NCBI RefSeq assembly: GCF_028553885.1
Contig: NZ_CP067169.1
Coordinates: forward strand, 949,501-1,013,500
Reading direction: 5' to 3'
DNA length: 64,000 nt
Source of the DNA: Paracoccus aestuarii
GTDB lineage: Bacteria > Pseudomonadota > Alphaproteobacteria > Rhodobacterales > Rhodobacteraceae
A program made the position numbers and the translations under genes. Shown here one piece after another: positions 24,043 to 31,274 of the stretch (its first letter is position 1; each line of letters starts with the position of its first letter). The notes beneath the pieces were generated by a model. That model saw nothing but the letters and a program-made list of their open reading frames with translations, had not been told where the DNA came from and did no database searches.

Positions 24043-24413
24043 CACACACCCTCCCATCGCGACTGCCGCGCCGTGCGGATGATCCGCTCGGCCGCCCGGA
24101 TGCTGCCTGCCTCGCGCGCGGCTTCCGCCCAGATCGAGATCGGGAAATCGCCGGTGAACAGGATGTCGCGCTCGATGCCCATGCCGAACGGCAGCCGCAG
24201 AGAGGACAGGTCCTCCAGCGAGAAGCTGCCAGGCTCGGGATAGCCGATGTCGGCCAAGCCGAACATTATGTCGCCATCCTCGTCCAATTCGGTGGCGAGC
24301 CAGACGCCCGCGCCGAAGGGATTGAAGAACTTCACGACGGGGACATGATCAACGTCGCGCTGGCGTCCATTGACGAGAAGCTGCGCGCGCAGTTCGTCGG
24401 TCAGGAGGATCAT
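24042..24413 (-). CDS. DUF2958-family protein
   Basis: The protein has 123 residues and begins MILLTDELRAQLLVNGRQRD, with PVVKFFNPFGAGVWLATELD, EDGDIMFGLADIGYPEPGSF and ERDILFTGDFPISIWAEAAR. This is the DUF2958 family, small proteins almost always found beside antirestriction or partition genes on plasmids and ICEs. The activity is unknown. It overlaps ardC upstream and the 258-residue gene downstream by four bases each. Confidence 0.9.
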   Translation of the reverse strand: MILLTDELRAQLLVNGRQRDVDHVPVVKFFNPFGAGVWLATELDEDGDIMFGLADIGYPEPGSFSLEDLSSLRLPFGMGIERDILFTGDFPISIWAEAAREAGSIRAAERIIRTARQSRWEGV

Positions 24414-25378
24414 GCCGCCCTCCTGTCGATCTCGACCGCGCCGGTATCGGTATCGTCGGTTTCGCCGGTATCCGGCAGGAAGGCGAGCAGCCAGTCGGCC
24501 GCCTTGCTGGCCTGGGAGGCTGCGCGCACGATGGCGCGGTTGTCCTCGCGCAGCACCTCCAGCCAGGAGCCGATATAGTCGGCATGGCGGACGGTCGGCA
24601 CGATGCCGAGCGACGCGCAGCAGAAGGCGGCGGTGATCTCGGCCACCAGTTCCTCGAAAGCGTATTTCTTCGTGCCGAAGGAGCCGGAGAAGTCACGGGC
24701 AAGGCGCGATGGATGGCCCGTCGCGTGGCCCATCTCGTGCAGCGCCGTCCGGTGCCAGTTGATCGGCTCGAAATAGGCTTGCGGCGGCGGCACCATCACG
24801 AAGTCCTGCGACGGGACATAGAAGGCGCGATTGCCGCCGATGCGGAAGTCGATGCCGGTGGCCCGGATCAGCGCCTCGACCTGCGGCTCGATCAGGCCCG
24901 GCGGGGGCGGCGGTGCGACGGTGGCGATCTCCTCGGGCAGTCCCTCGCATTGGGCGGCATTGAAGACCGTGAAGCGTTTCAGGAACGGGATTTTCCCCGG
25001 CTCCTCGCCGGTCTCACGGGCACGGCGCTTCTCATCCTCAGGCGTGAAGCGGTCGGCATAGACGACAGTGGTGCCGCGTTCGCCCTTGCGCACATTGCCG
25101 CCGAGGGCGGCTGCCTGGCGGTAGGTGAGCCAGCCCTGGCCGGGGAAGCCATGCTGGATCACCGCGCCCCAGAGGATCAGGATGTTGATGCCGCTATAGG
25201 CGCGGGAGGTAGCGGCGTTCCTCGGCAGGCCGAGCGGGGCCTGCGCCGTGGACGAGCCCCAGGGCTGGACCCAGGGAAACTGCCCGGCCTCCAGCTCGGC
25301 GATGATCTTGCCGGTGATTTCGTCGTAAAGGTTCGCCCGGTCCGAGGCCGGGGGCGCGCTGCGATCTTGTCTGGACAT
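24410..25378 (-). CDS. ardC: ArdC-family antirestriction protein
   Basis: The protein has 322 residues. The N-terminal single-strand DNA-binding domain has DEITGKIIAELEAGQFPWVQ, PRNAATSRAYSGINILILWG, GWLTYRQAAALGGNVRKGER, and GTTVVYADRFTPEDE. The C-terminal zincin-like metallopeptidase domain has the HEMGHATGHPSRLARD motif (about residue 216) and YAFEELVAEITAAFC. ArdC coats incoming single-stranded DNA and protects it from restriction during conjugation. It is the first gene of a four-gene operon, and its leader carries the double-stem RNA. Confidence 0.92.
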   Translation of the reverse strand: MSRQDRSAPPASDRANLYDEITGKIIAELEAGQFPWVQPWGSSTAQAPLGLPRNAATSRAYSGINILILWGAVIQHGFPGQGWLTYRQAAALGGNVRKGERGTTVVYADRFTPEDEKRRARETGEEPGKIPFLKRFTVFNAAQCEGLPEEIATVAPPPPPGLIEPQVEALIRATGIDFRIGGNRAFYVPSQDFVMVPPPQAYFEPINWHRTALHEMGHATGHPSRLARDFSGSFGTKKYAFEELVAEITAAFCCASLGIVPTVRHADYIGSWLEVLREDNRAIVRAASQASKAADWLLAFLPDTGETDDTDTGAVEIDRRAA

Positions 25379-25390
25379 CGCGGTTCTCCG

Positions 25391-25432
25391 CGACGGGTGC
25401 CGGAGACCCTTCTCCAGCCCTCAACCCGTCAC
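25391..25432 (-). ncRNA. Double-stem leader RNA upstream of ardC
   Basis: Outer stem GTGACGGGT with ACCCGTCG (one G-U pair beyond), inner stem GGAGA with TCTCC, then CGGAGA close to the ATG. A CTAGAGTGAGAG box lies upstream, shared almost exactly with the parB leader. Confidence 0.6.
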
Positions 25433-25618
25433 GGCGAACCCGTCCGCACTCTCACTCTAGAAGGGGGCGTTGCGGGGTCTCCCCGCAGAAGGGGGTGCGC
25501 CGGCAACGAAGTGCCGGCCAGGGGGAAGACCTTCCCCTTCACTCTTCGCATGACTTTCGTTTGATAAACTGTTCAAGTCGCCCGGATCTTGATCGGCACC
25601 TCCAGCTAAAGGCATGTC

Positions 25619-26473
25619 ATGCCACTTTCTTTGAAACCCGCTCCGTCGGCCGAATGCAGTTTTGCGGAGTGGTCCATTGTCGCAAAGGATAGGAACAAGC
25701 TGATCGAGATTTTAGCCTATCTTTATCTGCGCCAAGAAGAAAATGCTCAGCGCGTCATCAACGCGCTGGAGCCAAGGCGGCGAACGCCGAAGGGCAGGGT
25801 TGTCGAGAATGTGGTGAGGAAGCTAACAGCTGCCCGTCCAGAGGATGTTGAACTCACCACGTCGGGTACTAAGGCGGAAAAGGAAGCAGCAGAGAACCGG
25901 ATCAGGACGTCGATCTTCCATCGAGACGGACTTCTATTTCAGCACATATCCTGGATCGTGGCGAGGCAGGCCATTCCGCATGCCTACATGACCTCGCCTC
26001 ATGTGCGTCAGGCGGACAAGGGATTTGACGGATTCATCATTGAACTGGACGAACTGGAAAGCGGGATCAAGCGGATCGTCATGTGTGAGGACAAGGCTTC
26101 CACGACACCTCGCAAGCTTGTCAACTCGAGCGTGTGGCCTGAGATCAGGATGATCCTTCGTGGCGACCGGGACGACGAAATTCTTGCAGACCTCGTGACC
26201 TTACTCAAGAGCGTTCCGGACATCGATGCGGAGGCAGCGGTTGACGAGATGTTCTGGGAAGGCGCGCGGCAGTTTCGGGTTGCGGTAGCGACTGGCGAGA
26301 ACCGGCGAAAATCAGGAAGTTTCCTGCATATTGTCGCGGGCTTTGAGGCAGTGGCTGGCGGACCTCTTGAAACCCGCACTGCTGGCGTCTTGCCCTTCGA
26401 GGATGTTCGTGAGGGACTTGCGTTGCTTGCAGACGAGGTGATCGCCAAAGTCAAGGAGATTGCAGGTGTTTGA
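25619..26473 (+). CDS. Defence-type nuclease, PD-(D/E)XK-like (HamA/DUF1837-like, tentative)
   Basis: The protein has 284 residues. The central part, QADKGFDGFIIELDELES, then IKRIVMCEDKASTTPRKLVN, places Asp (in GFDGF) and Glu-x-Lys (in CEDKAS) as in PD-(D/E)XK nucleases. Proteins of this size with FDG...EDKAS are familiar to me from Hachiman-type defence (HamA, DUF1837), but I cannot confirm that family here. It overlaps the start of the next gene, with AAGGAG inside its 3' end, so the two form an operon. The pair is cut short by an IS3 element. GC content is lower than in the ICE genes. Confidence 0.55.
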   Translation: MPLSLKPAPSAECSFAEWSIVAKDRNKLIEILAYLYLRQEENAQRVINALEPRRRTPKGRVVENVVRKLTAARPEDVELTTSGTKAEKEAAENRIRTSIFHRDGLLFQHISWIVARQAIPHAYMTSPHVRQADKGFDGFIIELDELESGIKRIVMCEDKASTTPRKLVNSSVWPEIRMILRGDRDDEILADLVTLLKSVPDIDAEAAVDEMFWEGARQFRVAVATGENRRKSGSFLHIVAGFEAVAGGPLETRTAGVLPFEDVREGLALLADEVIAKVKEIAGV

Positions 26474-26963
26474 TCCGAGCTCCCGTGCTCTTCTGCGAGA
26501 GGCTCCGGATCTTCCTGGTCTGGACCCGGAAACGCTGGACGAGCTTTTAACCGCTGCTCACATCGAACTGGCAACGGTGCGCCTCCGGTCACGGGAGGAC
26601 GGAACGGGATCGATAAGTGATGTGGTCGACCGTGTGCGTCGTTTGGCATCGACTTTCGAGGCATACGTCGCGCTCAATCTACGGCCCGAGCAGACACGCG
26701 CGGCTGCCTTCGTTGCGGCGAGCGCCCATCAGATACTGTCTCGTGTGCGTGAATCGGCGGCGGATCGGCCCACGATTGTATCAAGTGATGCGATCAGTTC
26801 GATAATTTCGGCGACGCTTCTGTTTCTGATCGCCGATCGGGCCGCGGATGCAGCGGAAGTGGCAACCCAGCTCAGGGCGAGAGGGGAGCCCAGGGCCGTT
26901 CGGCGCTCTTTGATCCTGAGCATAAGGTGTCCGTCGTCGAATGATTTGGAACATTCGGCCTGA
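26466..26963 (+). pseudogene. Truncated partner of the nuclease gene
   Basis: The visible product is about 165 residues from a GTG with AAGGAG seven bases upstream. It reads VFDPSSRALLREAPDLPGLD, then PETLDELLTAAHIELATVRL, VDRVRRLASTFEAYVALNLR, PEQTRAAAFVAASAHQILSR. This helical start resembles, from memory, the N-terminus of large helicase-like partners in defence operons. The stop codon TGA falls inside the left end of the IS3 element, so the rest of the gene is missing. The fragment alone is unlikely to work. Confidence 0.55.
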
Positions 26964-26999
26964 TGTTGGTCTGGAGGGTCCTGGCTCCGTGGGTTGAGG

Positions 27000-27980
27000 T
27001 TATGCGGCCTGGCGCTGATGGATCAAGCGCCGGTTCTGGATGGTCAGTTTCTTGATCTTCTTCCTTTCTGCCAGGATGGCTAGGCCGCGCCCGAAGTAGA
27101 CATCAGCGGGCGTGAGGTTGCCGATGCTCTCGTGATAGCGGTGGTTGTTGTAATGCTCGACAAAGGCCGCGATGGCCGCCTCGAGTTCGCCCTGCAGATA
27201 GTAGTTTTCCAGCAGAATGCAGTTCTTGAGGGTTTGGTGCCAGCGCTCGATCTTGCCCTGCGTCTGGGGATGACTGGGGGCGCCGCGAACGTGATCCATA
27301 CCATGTTCTTCGAGGTATTCGGCCAGGTCACCGGCGATGTAACATGGGCCGTTGTCGCTCAGCAGCCGCGGCTTGTGCAGCACGGTGACGCTGTCACATC
27401 CGGATGCAGCAAGGGCGATGTCAAGCGTCGCGCTGACATCGTCCGCGTTCATGGTAGTGCACAGCTTCCAGCCAACGATATAGCGCGAGAAGTCATCCAA
27501 CACGGTGGACAGGTAGAACCATCCCCAGCCTGTCACCTTGAGATAGGTGAAGTCGGTTTGCCACATCTCGTTTGGCCGAGTGGTCTTGTCCCTGAACGCG
27601 TCCCCGGCCTTGATCACCACATAGGCCGGGCTGGTGATCAGGTCATAGGACTTCAGCAGCCGATACACGGACGCTTCTGACACGAAATACTTTTCTGTAT
27701 CCGTGAAGCGAACGGCCAACTCCCGCGGCGAAAGGTCCGGCTCGCTCAGCGCCAGTTCCACGATCCGATCACGCACAGCGTCGGGGATGCGGTTCCAGAC
27801 CCTGGACGGCCGTGAGGGGCGGTCTTCCAAGCCTTCCGGGCCGTGTTCGACATATCGATCATACCACCGGTAAAAGGTTGTCGGCGGCACCCCGATCTGG
27901 GCCAGGGTTCGGCGGACCGGCTGGTGGGATTGCTCGACGATGCGGATGATCTCAAGCTTCTCGGAGGCAGGGTATCTCAT
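27000..27980 (-). CDS. IS3-family transposase OrfB
   Basis: The protein has 326 residues. It has an N-terminal helix-turn-helix segment (RTLAQIGVPPTTFYRWYDRY) and the rve-type DDE catalytic domain: WQTDFTYLKVTGWGWFYLST with the first Asp, LLSDNGPCYIAGDLAEYLEE with the second, and the glutamate in HPQTQGKIERWHQTLK. The complete DDE set suggests it is functional. It starts at ATGA overlapping the end of orfA, in the -1 frame. Confidence 0.9.
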   Translation of the reverse strand: MRYPASEKLEIIRIVEQSHQPVRRTLAQIGVPPTTFYRWYDRYVEHGPEGLEDRPSRPSRVWNRIPDAVRDRIVELALSEPDLSPRELAVRFTDTEKYFVSEASVYRLLKSYDLITSPAYVVIKAGDAFRDKTTRPNEMWQTDFTYLKVTGWGWFYLSTVLDDFSRYIVGWKLCTTMNADDVSATLDIALAASGCDSVTVLHKPRLLSDNGPCYIAGDLAEYLEEHGMDHVRGAPSHPQTQGKIERWHQTLKNCILLENYYLQGELEAAIAAFVEHYNNHRYHESIGNLTPADVYFGRGLAILAERKKIKKLTIQNRRLIHQRQAA

Positions 27981-28351
27981 GCGTGCTCGCCCCCAGCCCC
28001 GGTCGTGTTTTTTTTGAGGAGGCGGTTCTCGAGGGTCAGGTCGGCTACAATCTCCTTGAGCGCCAGTGCCTCGGCCCGCAAATCCTTGACCTCGCCACTG
28101 GTCGCCTGACGCGCCGTGTCACCGGCGAGGCGTTTCTTGCCAGCTTCGAGGAATTCCTTCGACCAGCTGTAATACAGGCTTTGGGCAATCCCCTCGCGCC
28201 GGCACAGCTCGGCAATGCTGTCCTCGCCCCGCAGGCCGGCCAGGACAATCCTGATCTTCTCTTCGGCGCTGTGGATCTTGCGCGTCGCCCGGCGGATGTC
28301 TTTGACAGACCTGTCAGCCTCGGCTTTCATCGTCACGGGTTTCTTGCTCAT
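27977..28351 (-). CDS. IS3-family transposase OrfA
   Basis: The protein has 124 residues starting MSKKPVTMKAEADRSVKDIR, with a helix-turn-helix (GLRGEDSIAELCRREGIAQS) and a leucine-zipper-like C-terminal helix (DLRAEALALKEIVADLTLEN). Near its end the coding strand carries a run of eight A residues followed by C, a typical -1 slippery site. Slippage there would fuse OrfA to OrfB, the usual way IS3 elements make the active transposase. The start has TGGAGCG about four bases upstream. Confidence 0.88.
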   Translation of the reverse strand: MSKKPVTMKAEADRSVKDIRRATRKIHSAEEKIRIVLAGLRGEDSIAELCRREGIAQSLYYSWSKEFLEAGKKRLAGDTARQATSGEVKDLRAEALALKEIVADLTLENRLLKKNTTGAGGEHA

Positions 28352-28408
28352 CTTCGCTCCATGAAGGCTACGATGAGCCAGAAACCCTCCGTCACGCAAT
28401 CGGCCTAA

Positions 28409-28770
28409 TCTGTTCCATGGGCGCTGACGTCAGACAGTTTGAACTTGCCGTCGTCGACAGCGTCGCGCACCATCCAGCGCGCCTGTAGGGATGTCATCTC
28501 AGCCCCGCGATCGCCGACCAGATCCTTTTTGTGGAAGTAGACCCCGTCGTCGATGTCATAGTCGTTGTCGGGGTCGCGGCACATCGTCTTCATGGCGTAG
28601 CTGCCCTGTTTGACGAACTCGATCGGCTTGGGCTTGCCGGCCTTCTCCAGGCCGTTCCGCAGCCGCGTCCGGTTGGAGTCGCGGCGGGCGCGCATTGCAT
28701 CCTGCTCGCTCTTGGGCAGGGTCACATCCTGGTCGTGGTACGCACGCACATCTTTGGCGCAGTCGAACAT
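28409..28770 (-). pseudogene. CBASS CD-NTase (cyclic-oligonucleotide synthase), truncated
   Basis: About 120 residues remain of a protein that is usually near 350-400. The nucleotidyltransferase signature is intact: QGSYAMKTMCRD followed by NDYDIDDGVYFHKKD, giving the GS motif and the DxD metal-binding pair of DncV-like CD-NTases. The C-terminal part is replaced by the IS3 end, where a stop codon follows directly. AAAGGA within the end of capV serves as ribosome site. Without the C-terminal half, cyclic-nucleotide synthesis is very unlikely. The cap2 and cap3 genes common in such operons are also gone. Confidence 0.8.
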
Positions 28771-28773
28771 CAC

Positions 28774-29922
28774 CTATCCTTTCTGGTTGTGGGTGGCGGC
28801 GCAGCTCCAGACGGCGCCGGTAGCCGGCATTGGCGGCAGGTCGTGCATCAAGCGTCGGATCATTCGGCCGTCATCGCTATTGAGGTCGTCGCAGGCGCTC
28901 TTGGTCAGGTCGGCGTCGGTGTGCGCCTGACCGACCAGCCGATCCATCGCCTCGGACCGCGTGTCGTCGAGGGCGAGATACGGCATCATGCTCGCCGGCA
29001 CCGGCTTGTTGGGGAAGCGCACGCGCCGGATCGAGCGACCGCAGCTGCTGATAGCGTTGGTCAGGAGCCGCGCCATGTGGTCGAACGCAAACTCTTGGGC
29101 GGAGATGCTAAGCGGCGCGACATCGGCGCCGAGCGACCAGTCCAGCATGGAGCGGTGTGCGCTTTCAGCGTCGAGGTGATCGCCTTCGGGCCGCGGGCAG
29201 GTGCCCAGCGAATAGATCTCGATCGGGCGCTCGGGTGATGCCACCGTTAGCGCATCGACGAGCCCAACCATAATCGGATTATTGGCCCAAAGCCCCCCGT
29301 CGGCGAACACTTGCTTGGGCCCGCCCGGAGCGTTCGGGTCGTCGATGGCGGCGAGTGAGCGATAGATTGGCGCGGCGCTTGTTGCCATGCAGACGTCCAC
29401 CAGCGGATAGCGATCGTCGCGTACCCCGCTCTTGGGAGTCTTCTTGAAGACCCAGGCCCGGTGCTCGCTCATCAGCACCGTCGGGATCGCGAGCGAGATG
29501 CCGCGACCTTCGAATACGTCGATCATAGTGACGTCGTGGAGCACGCCACGCAGCGCTTCGCGCAGCGCCTTGTCGCCCTCGCGCACGAAACGGCTGCCTT
29601 GGGTCGCTCGGTAGATCGCACTACGCTTCCCCGCGATCCGATGCGGGAAGATCTTGGGGCCGTGCTCGCGATAGAGCGCCACCACTTCCGTCATCGGCCG
29701 CCCGATGGCCAGCGCGCAGCCGACGATCGCGCCGGTGCTGGTTCCGGTGATCAAGTCGAAGCCGCGGCCCAAATCGAGGGCAGATTCTCCTCGGATGCGT
29801 GCGAATTGGTCGGTCAGGCGCGCGAGAAACGCCGCCGTATAGATGCCCCGCATGCCTCCGCCGTCCAGGCTGAGCACTCGATATGGCCGCTCAGCACCCT
29901 GATCTTGCTCACCTTCCGTCAT
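28774..29922 (-). CDS. capV: CapV-type patatin-like phospholipase (CBASS effector)
   Basis: The protein has 382 residues. It has the patatin signature in order: LSLDGGGMRGIYTAAF (oxyanion hole), ITGTSTGAIVGCALA (nucleophile Ser in GxSxG), and VFADGGLWANNP (catalytic Asp). CapV is the membrane-degrading effector of CBASS, switched on by a cyclic dinucleotide from the CD-NTase. Here the next gene downstream is that synthase, truncated, so CapV is probably orphaned unless another synthase in the cell activates it. Its TAG is followed within 3 bases by the synthase start. I chose the ATG giving MTEGEQDQGAERPYRVLSLD. Confidence 0.9.
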   Translation of the reverse strand: MTEGEQDQGAERPYRVLSLDGGGMRGIYTAAFLARLTDQFARIRGESALDLGRGFDLITGTSTGAIVGCALAIGRPMTEVVALYREHGPKIFPHRIAGKRSAIYRATQGSRFVREGDKALREALRGVLHDVTMIDVFEGRGISLAIPTVLMSEHRAWVFKKTPKSGVRDDRYPLVDVCMATSAAPIYRSLAAIDDPNAPGGPKQVFADGGLWANNPIMVGLVDALTVASPERPIEIYSLGTCPRPEGDHLDAESAHRSMLDWSLGADVAPLSISAQEFAFDHMARLLTNAISSCGRSIRRVRFPNKPVPASMMPYLALDDTRSEAMDRLVGQAHTDADLTKSACDDLNSDDGRMIRRLMHDLPPMPATGAVWSCAATHNQKG

Positions 29923-30005
29923 TTGCGTGATGTTTCCTCTCTGATGACCTGGCTGCCTCACCCATGCAGCCGAGCCGGACCCCTCCAAGAAGCGGCCCGG
30001 TCCAG

Positions 30006-30227
30006 TCAGCCCTTCGGCGGGAAGGGGTCGTTGCCATAAGAATTGGCGTCTCGGATGCGACCGTCCGGACGGTGGATGATGACTTCGCCGCGTTCGCGAA
30101 CGGCAGTACCGCGCGCAGCCTGCGTTGCATCGGCCTGCGTGTTGTGGGTCGACCCAACGCGGGTGGCGCCTTCGCGACGTGTCGCCCAGCCCGACCCGTG
30201 GGGCACTACGTGAATCCGCTTCGACAT
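30006..30227 (-). CDS. DUF2188-family small protein
   Basis: The protein has 73 residues: MSKRIHVVPHGSGWATRREG, then ATRVGSTHNTQADATQAARG, RERGEVIIHRPDGRIRDANS, YGNDPFPPKG. The pattern VVPHxxGWATRREG, followed by a helix and EVIIHRPDGRIRDANSYGND, is the DUF2188 signature. It lies 83 bp upstream of capV on the same strand and reads from the divergent promoter region; DUF2188 genes are often linked to stress or defence loci, but no biochemical role is known to me. Confidence 0.85.
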   Translation of the reverse strand: MSKRIHVVPHGSGWATRREGATRVGSTHNTQADATQAARGTAVRERGEVIIHRPDGRIRDANSYGNDPFPPKG

Positions 30228-30383
30228 TGTTGGTCCTCCGACTCATCTTGGGCACCGCGCCCTAGCGCAATGGATTCCCGATCCAGCTTCTAATGTCAAC
30301 TATTAGACACATTAGTATGTTTTTTATAAGCACAAAACGTTTGCGAGGTTGACATCTTCAAGAACAGAGCGCAAACATGATTC
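30228..30383. promoter_or_regulatory. Divergent promoter region with repeated ATTAG half-sites
   Basis: An AT-rich 155-bp gap separates the CBASS remnant (leftward) from the regulator pair (rightward). CTAATGT at 30290-30296 is mirrored by ACATTAG at 30309-30315, and another ATTAG lies between them (30302-30306). The spacing suits a dimeric HTH repressor, probably the CapH-like protein encoded next door. A poly-T stretch follows near 30319-30325. Confidence 0.55.
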
Positions 30384-30743
30384 ATGGCAGGCGAAGCGCT
30401 CTACAAATCTTTTGGCAGCGCGGTCTCAACCCGCAGGAAAGCGCTCGGCCTCACGCAGGCGGAACTGGCGGGTAAGGTGAAGATGTCGCGTGCGTCGATC
30501 GCAAACATCGAAAGCGGCCGGCAGAACATCCTTTTGCATCACGTTTACGCGCTTGCCGCCGCACTCGATTTCACCAAGGTGGCAGAGCTCCTGCCACCGA
30601 TGCCGCAAAAGCCTTTAGGGGAGGGGCTGAAGATGATGCTTTCCAATCAGGCGCTATCGAAGCAGACGCTGTCGCAACATGCTGAAGCTCAAGTCGCCGA
30701 CCTGATCACAACCGCGTTGCAGCCCCGACGCGGTAAGGCCTGA
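30384..30743 (+). CDS. capH: CapH-like HTH regulator of the CBASS locus
   Basis: The protein has 119 residues. An XRE-type helix-turn-helix fills residues 10-65: SFGSAVSTRRKALGLTQAEL, AGKVKMSRASIANIESGRQN. The rest is a short tail. It is followed two bases later by an ImmA/IrrE-type peptidase gene and reads away from the capV operon. This matches the CapH-CapP pair described for CBASS loci, in which CapH represses the operon and CapP cleaves CapH upon DNA damage. The function in this strain is inferred from that arrangement. Confidence 0.75.
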   Translation: MAGEALYKSFGSAVSTRRKALGLTQAELAGKVKMSRASIANIESGRQNILLHHVYALAAALDFTKVAELLPPMPQKPLGEGLKMMLSNQALSKQTLSQHAEAQVADLITTALQPRRGKA

Positions 30744-30745
30744 TC

Positions 30746-31267
30746 ATGGCCGATGCCGATCCTGAGCGGGCGCGTGCATCTGCGCGTTCGATCCTCCGGG
30801 AGTATGGCGTATCGGCGCCACCGGTCCCGGTCGAGCGGATAATCAAGTCGCGAAAGATCGTCCTTCAGTATGCACCGCTCGATGAGGACCTCTCCGGCAT
30901 GGCATATATCAAGGATGGCGTGGGCATCATTGGCGTGAACGCGCTGCACCATCCGAACCGACAGCGATTCTCGGCTGCCCACGAGCTGGCCCATCACATG
31001 CTCCATGCTTCTGAGATCAGCCAAGCCGTGCATGTCGACAAGGGGATCCGCGTCTTGTTCCGCGACGATGTTTCGGCTCTCGGGACCGAGCCGATGGAAA
31101 TCGAGGCCAATGCCTTCGCTTCGGAGCTGTTGATCCCCGGCGATCTCCTGGCCGCCGCGTTGGAGGGGGGAGGAGTCGACCTTGAGGACGAGGCAGCGAT
31201 CGAAGCGTTAGCGCGCCGGTTCAGAGTAAGTCCGGCCGCAATGCGCTTTCGGCTAACTCGTTGGTAG
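30746..31267 (+). CDS. capP: CapP-like ImmA/IrrE-family metallopeptidase
   Basis: The protein has 173 residues. The zinc motif HELAHH is at residues 79-84, preceded by HHPNRQRFSAA, and the downstream glutamate lies in EPMEIEANAFASELLIP. This is the ImmA/IrrE peptidase fold, which cleaves a partner repressor. The only candidate partner here is the upstream CapH-like protein. The next gene, an ExoI-like nuclease, starts seven bases after its stop, so all three are probably cotranscribed. Confidence 0.85.
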   Translation: MADADPERARASARSILREYGVSAPPVPVERIIKSRKIVLQYAPLDEDLSGMAYIKDGVGIIGVNALHHPNRQRFSAAHELAHHMLHASEISQAVHVDKGIRVLFRDDVSALGTEPMEIEANAFASELLIPGDLLAAALEGGGVDLEDEAAIEALARRFRVSPAAMRFRLTRW

Positions 31268-31274
31268 CGCGCCC

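Larger units (their letters stand above)
26954..28408 (-). mobile_element. IS3-family insertion sequence
   Basis: The element is about 1.45 kb with two overlapping frames (orfA, orfB). Imperfect terminal inverted repeats start TTCGGCC at the left and TTAGGCC at the right and share GAGGGT and CTGGCTC further in. I see no convincing target-site duplication in the flanks (ACAT left, TCTG right). Both flanking genes are truncated, and each ends at a stop codon inside the element's ends. That fits a deletion or recombination between two copies rather than simple insertion. Confidence 0.75.

Noticed and set aside
26008-26664. 218-codon minus-strand frame
   Set aside because: It overlaps the nuclease gene and its partner, which have better start sites and motifs.
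26958-28405. GCC on both sides of IS3 as a 3-bp target duplication
   Set aside because: The GGCC belongs to the inverted repeat itself. If the IS ended there, the CD-NTase would carry its own stop codon in the middle, which is unlikely.
30349-30380. TTGACA and a weak CATGAT as a promoter for the CapH-like gene
   Set aside because: The implied transcript would start after the ATG, so it cannot serve this start codon.
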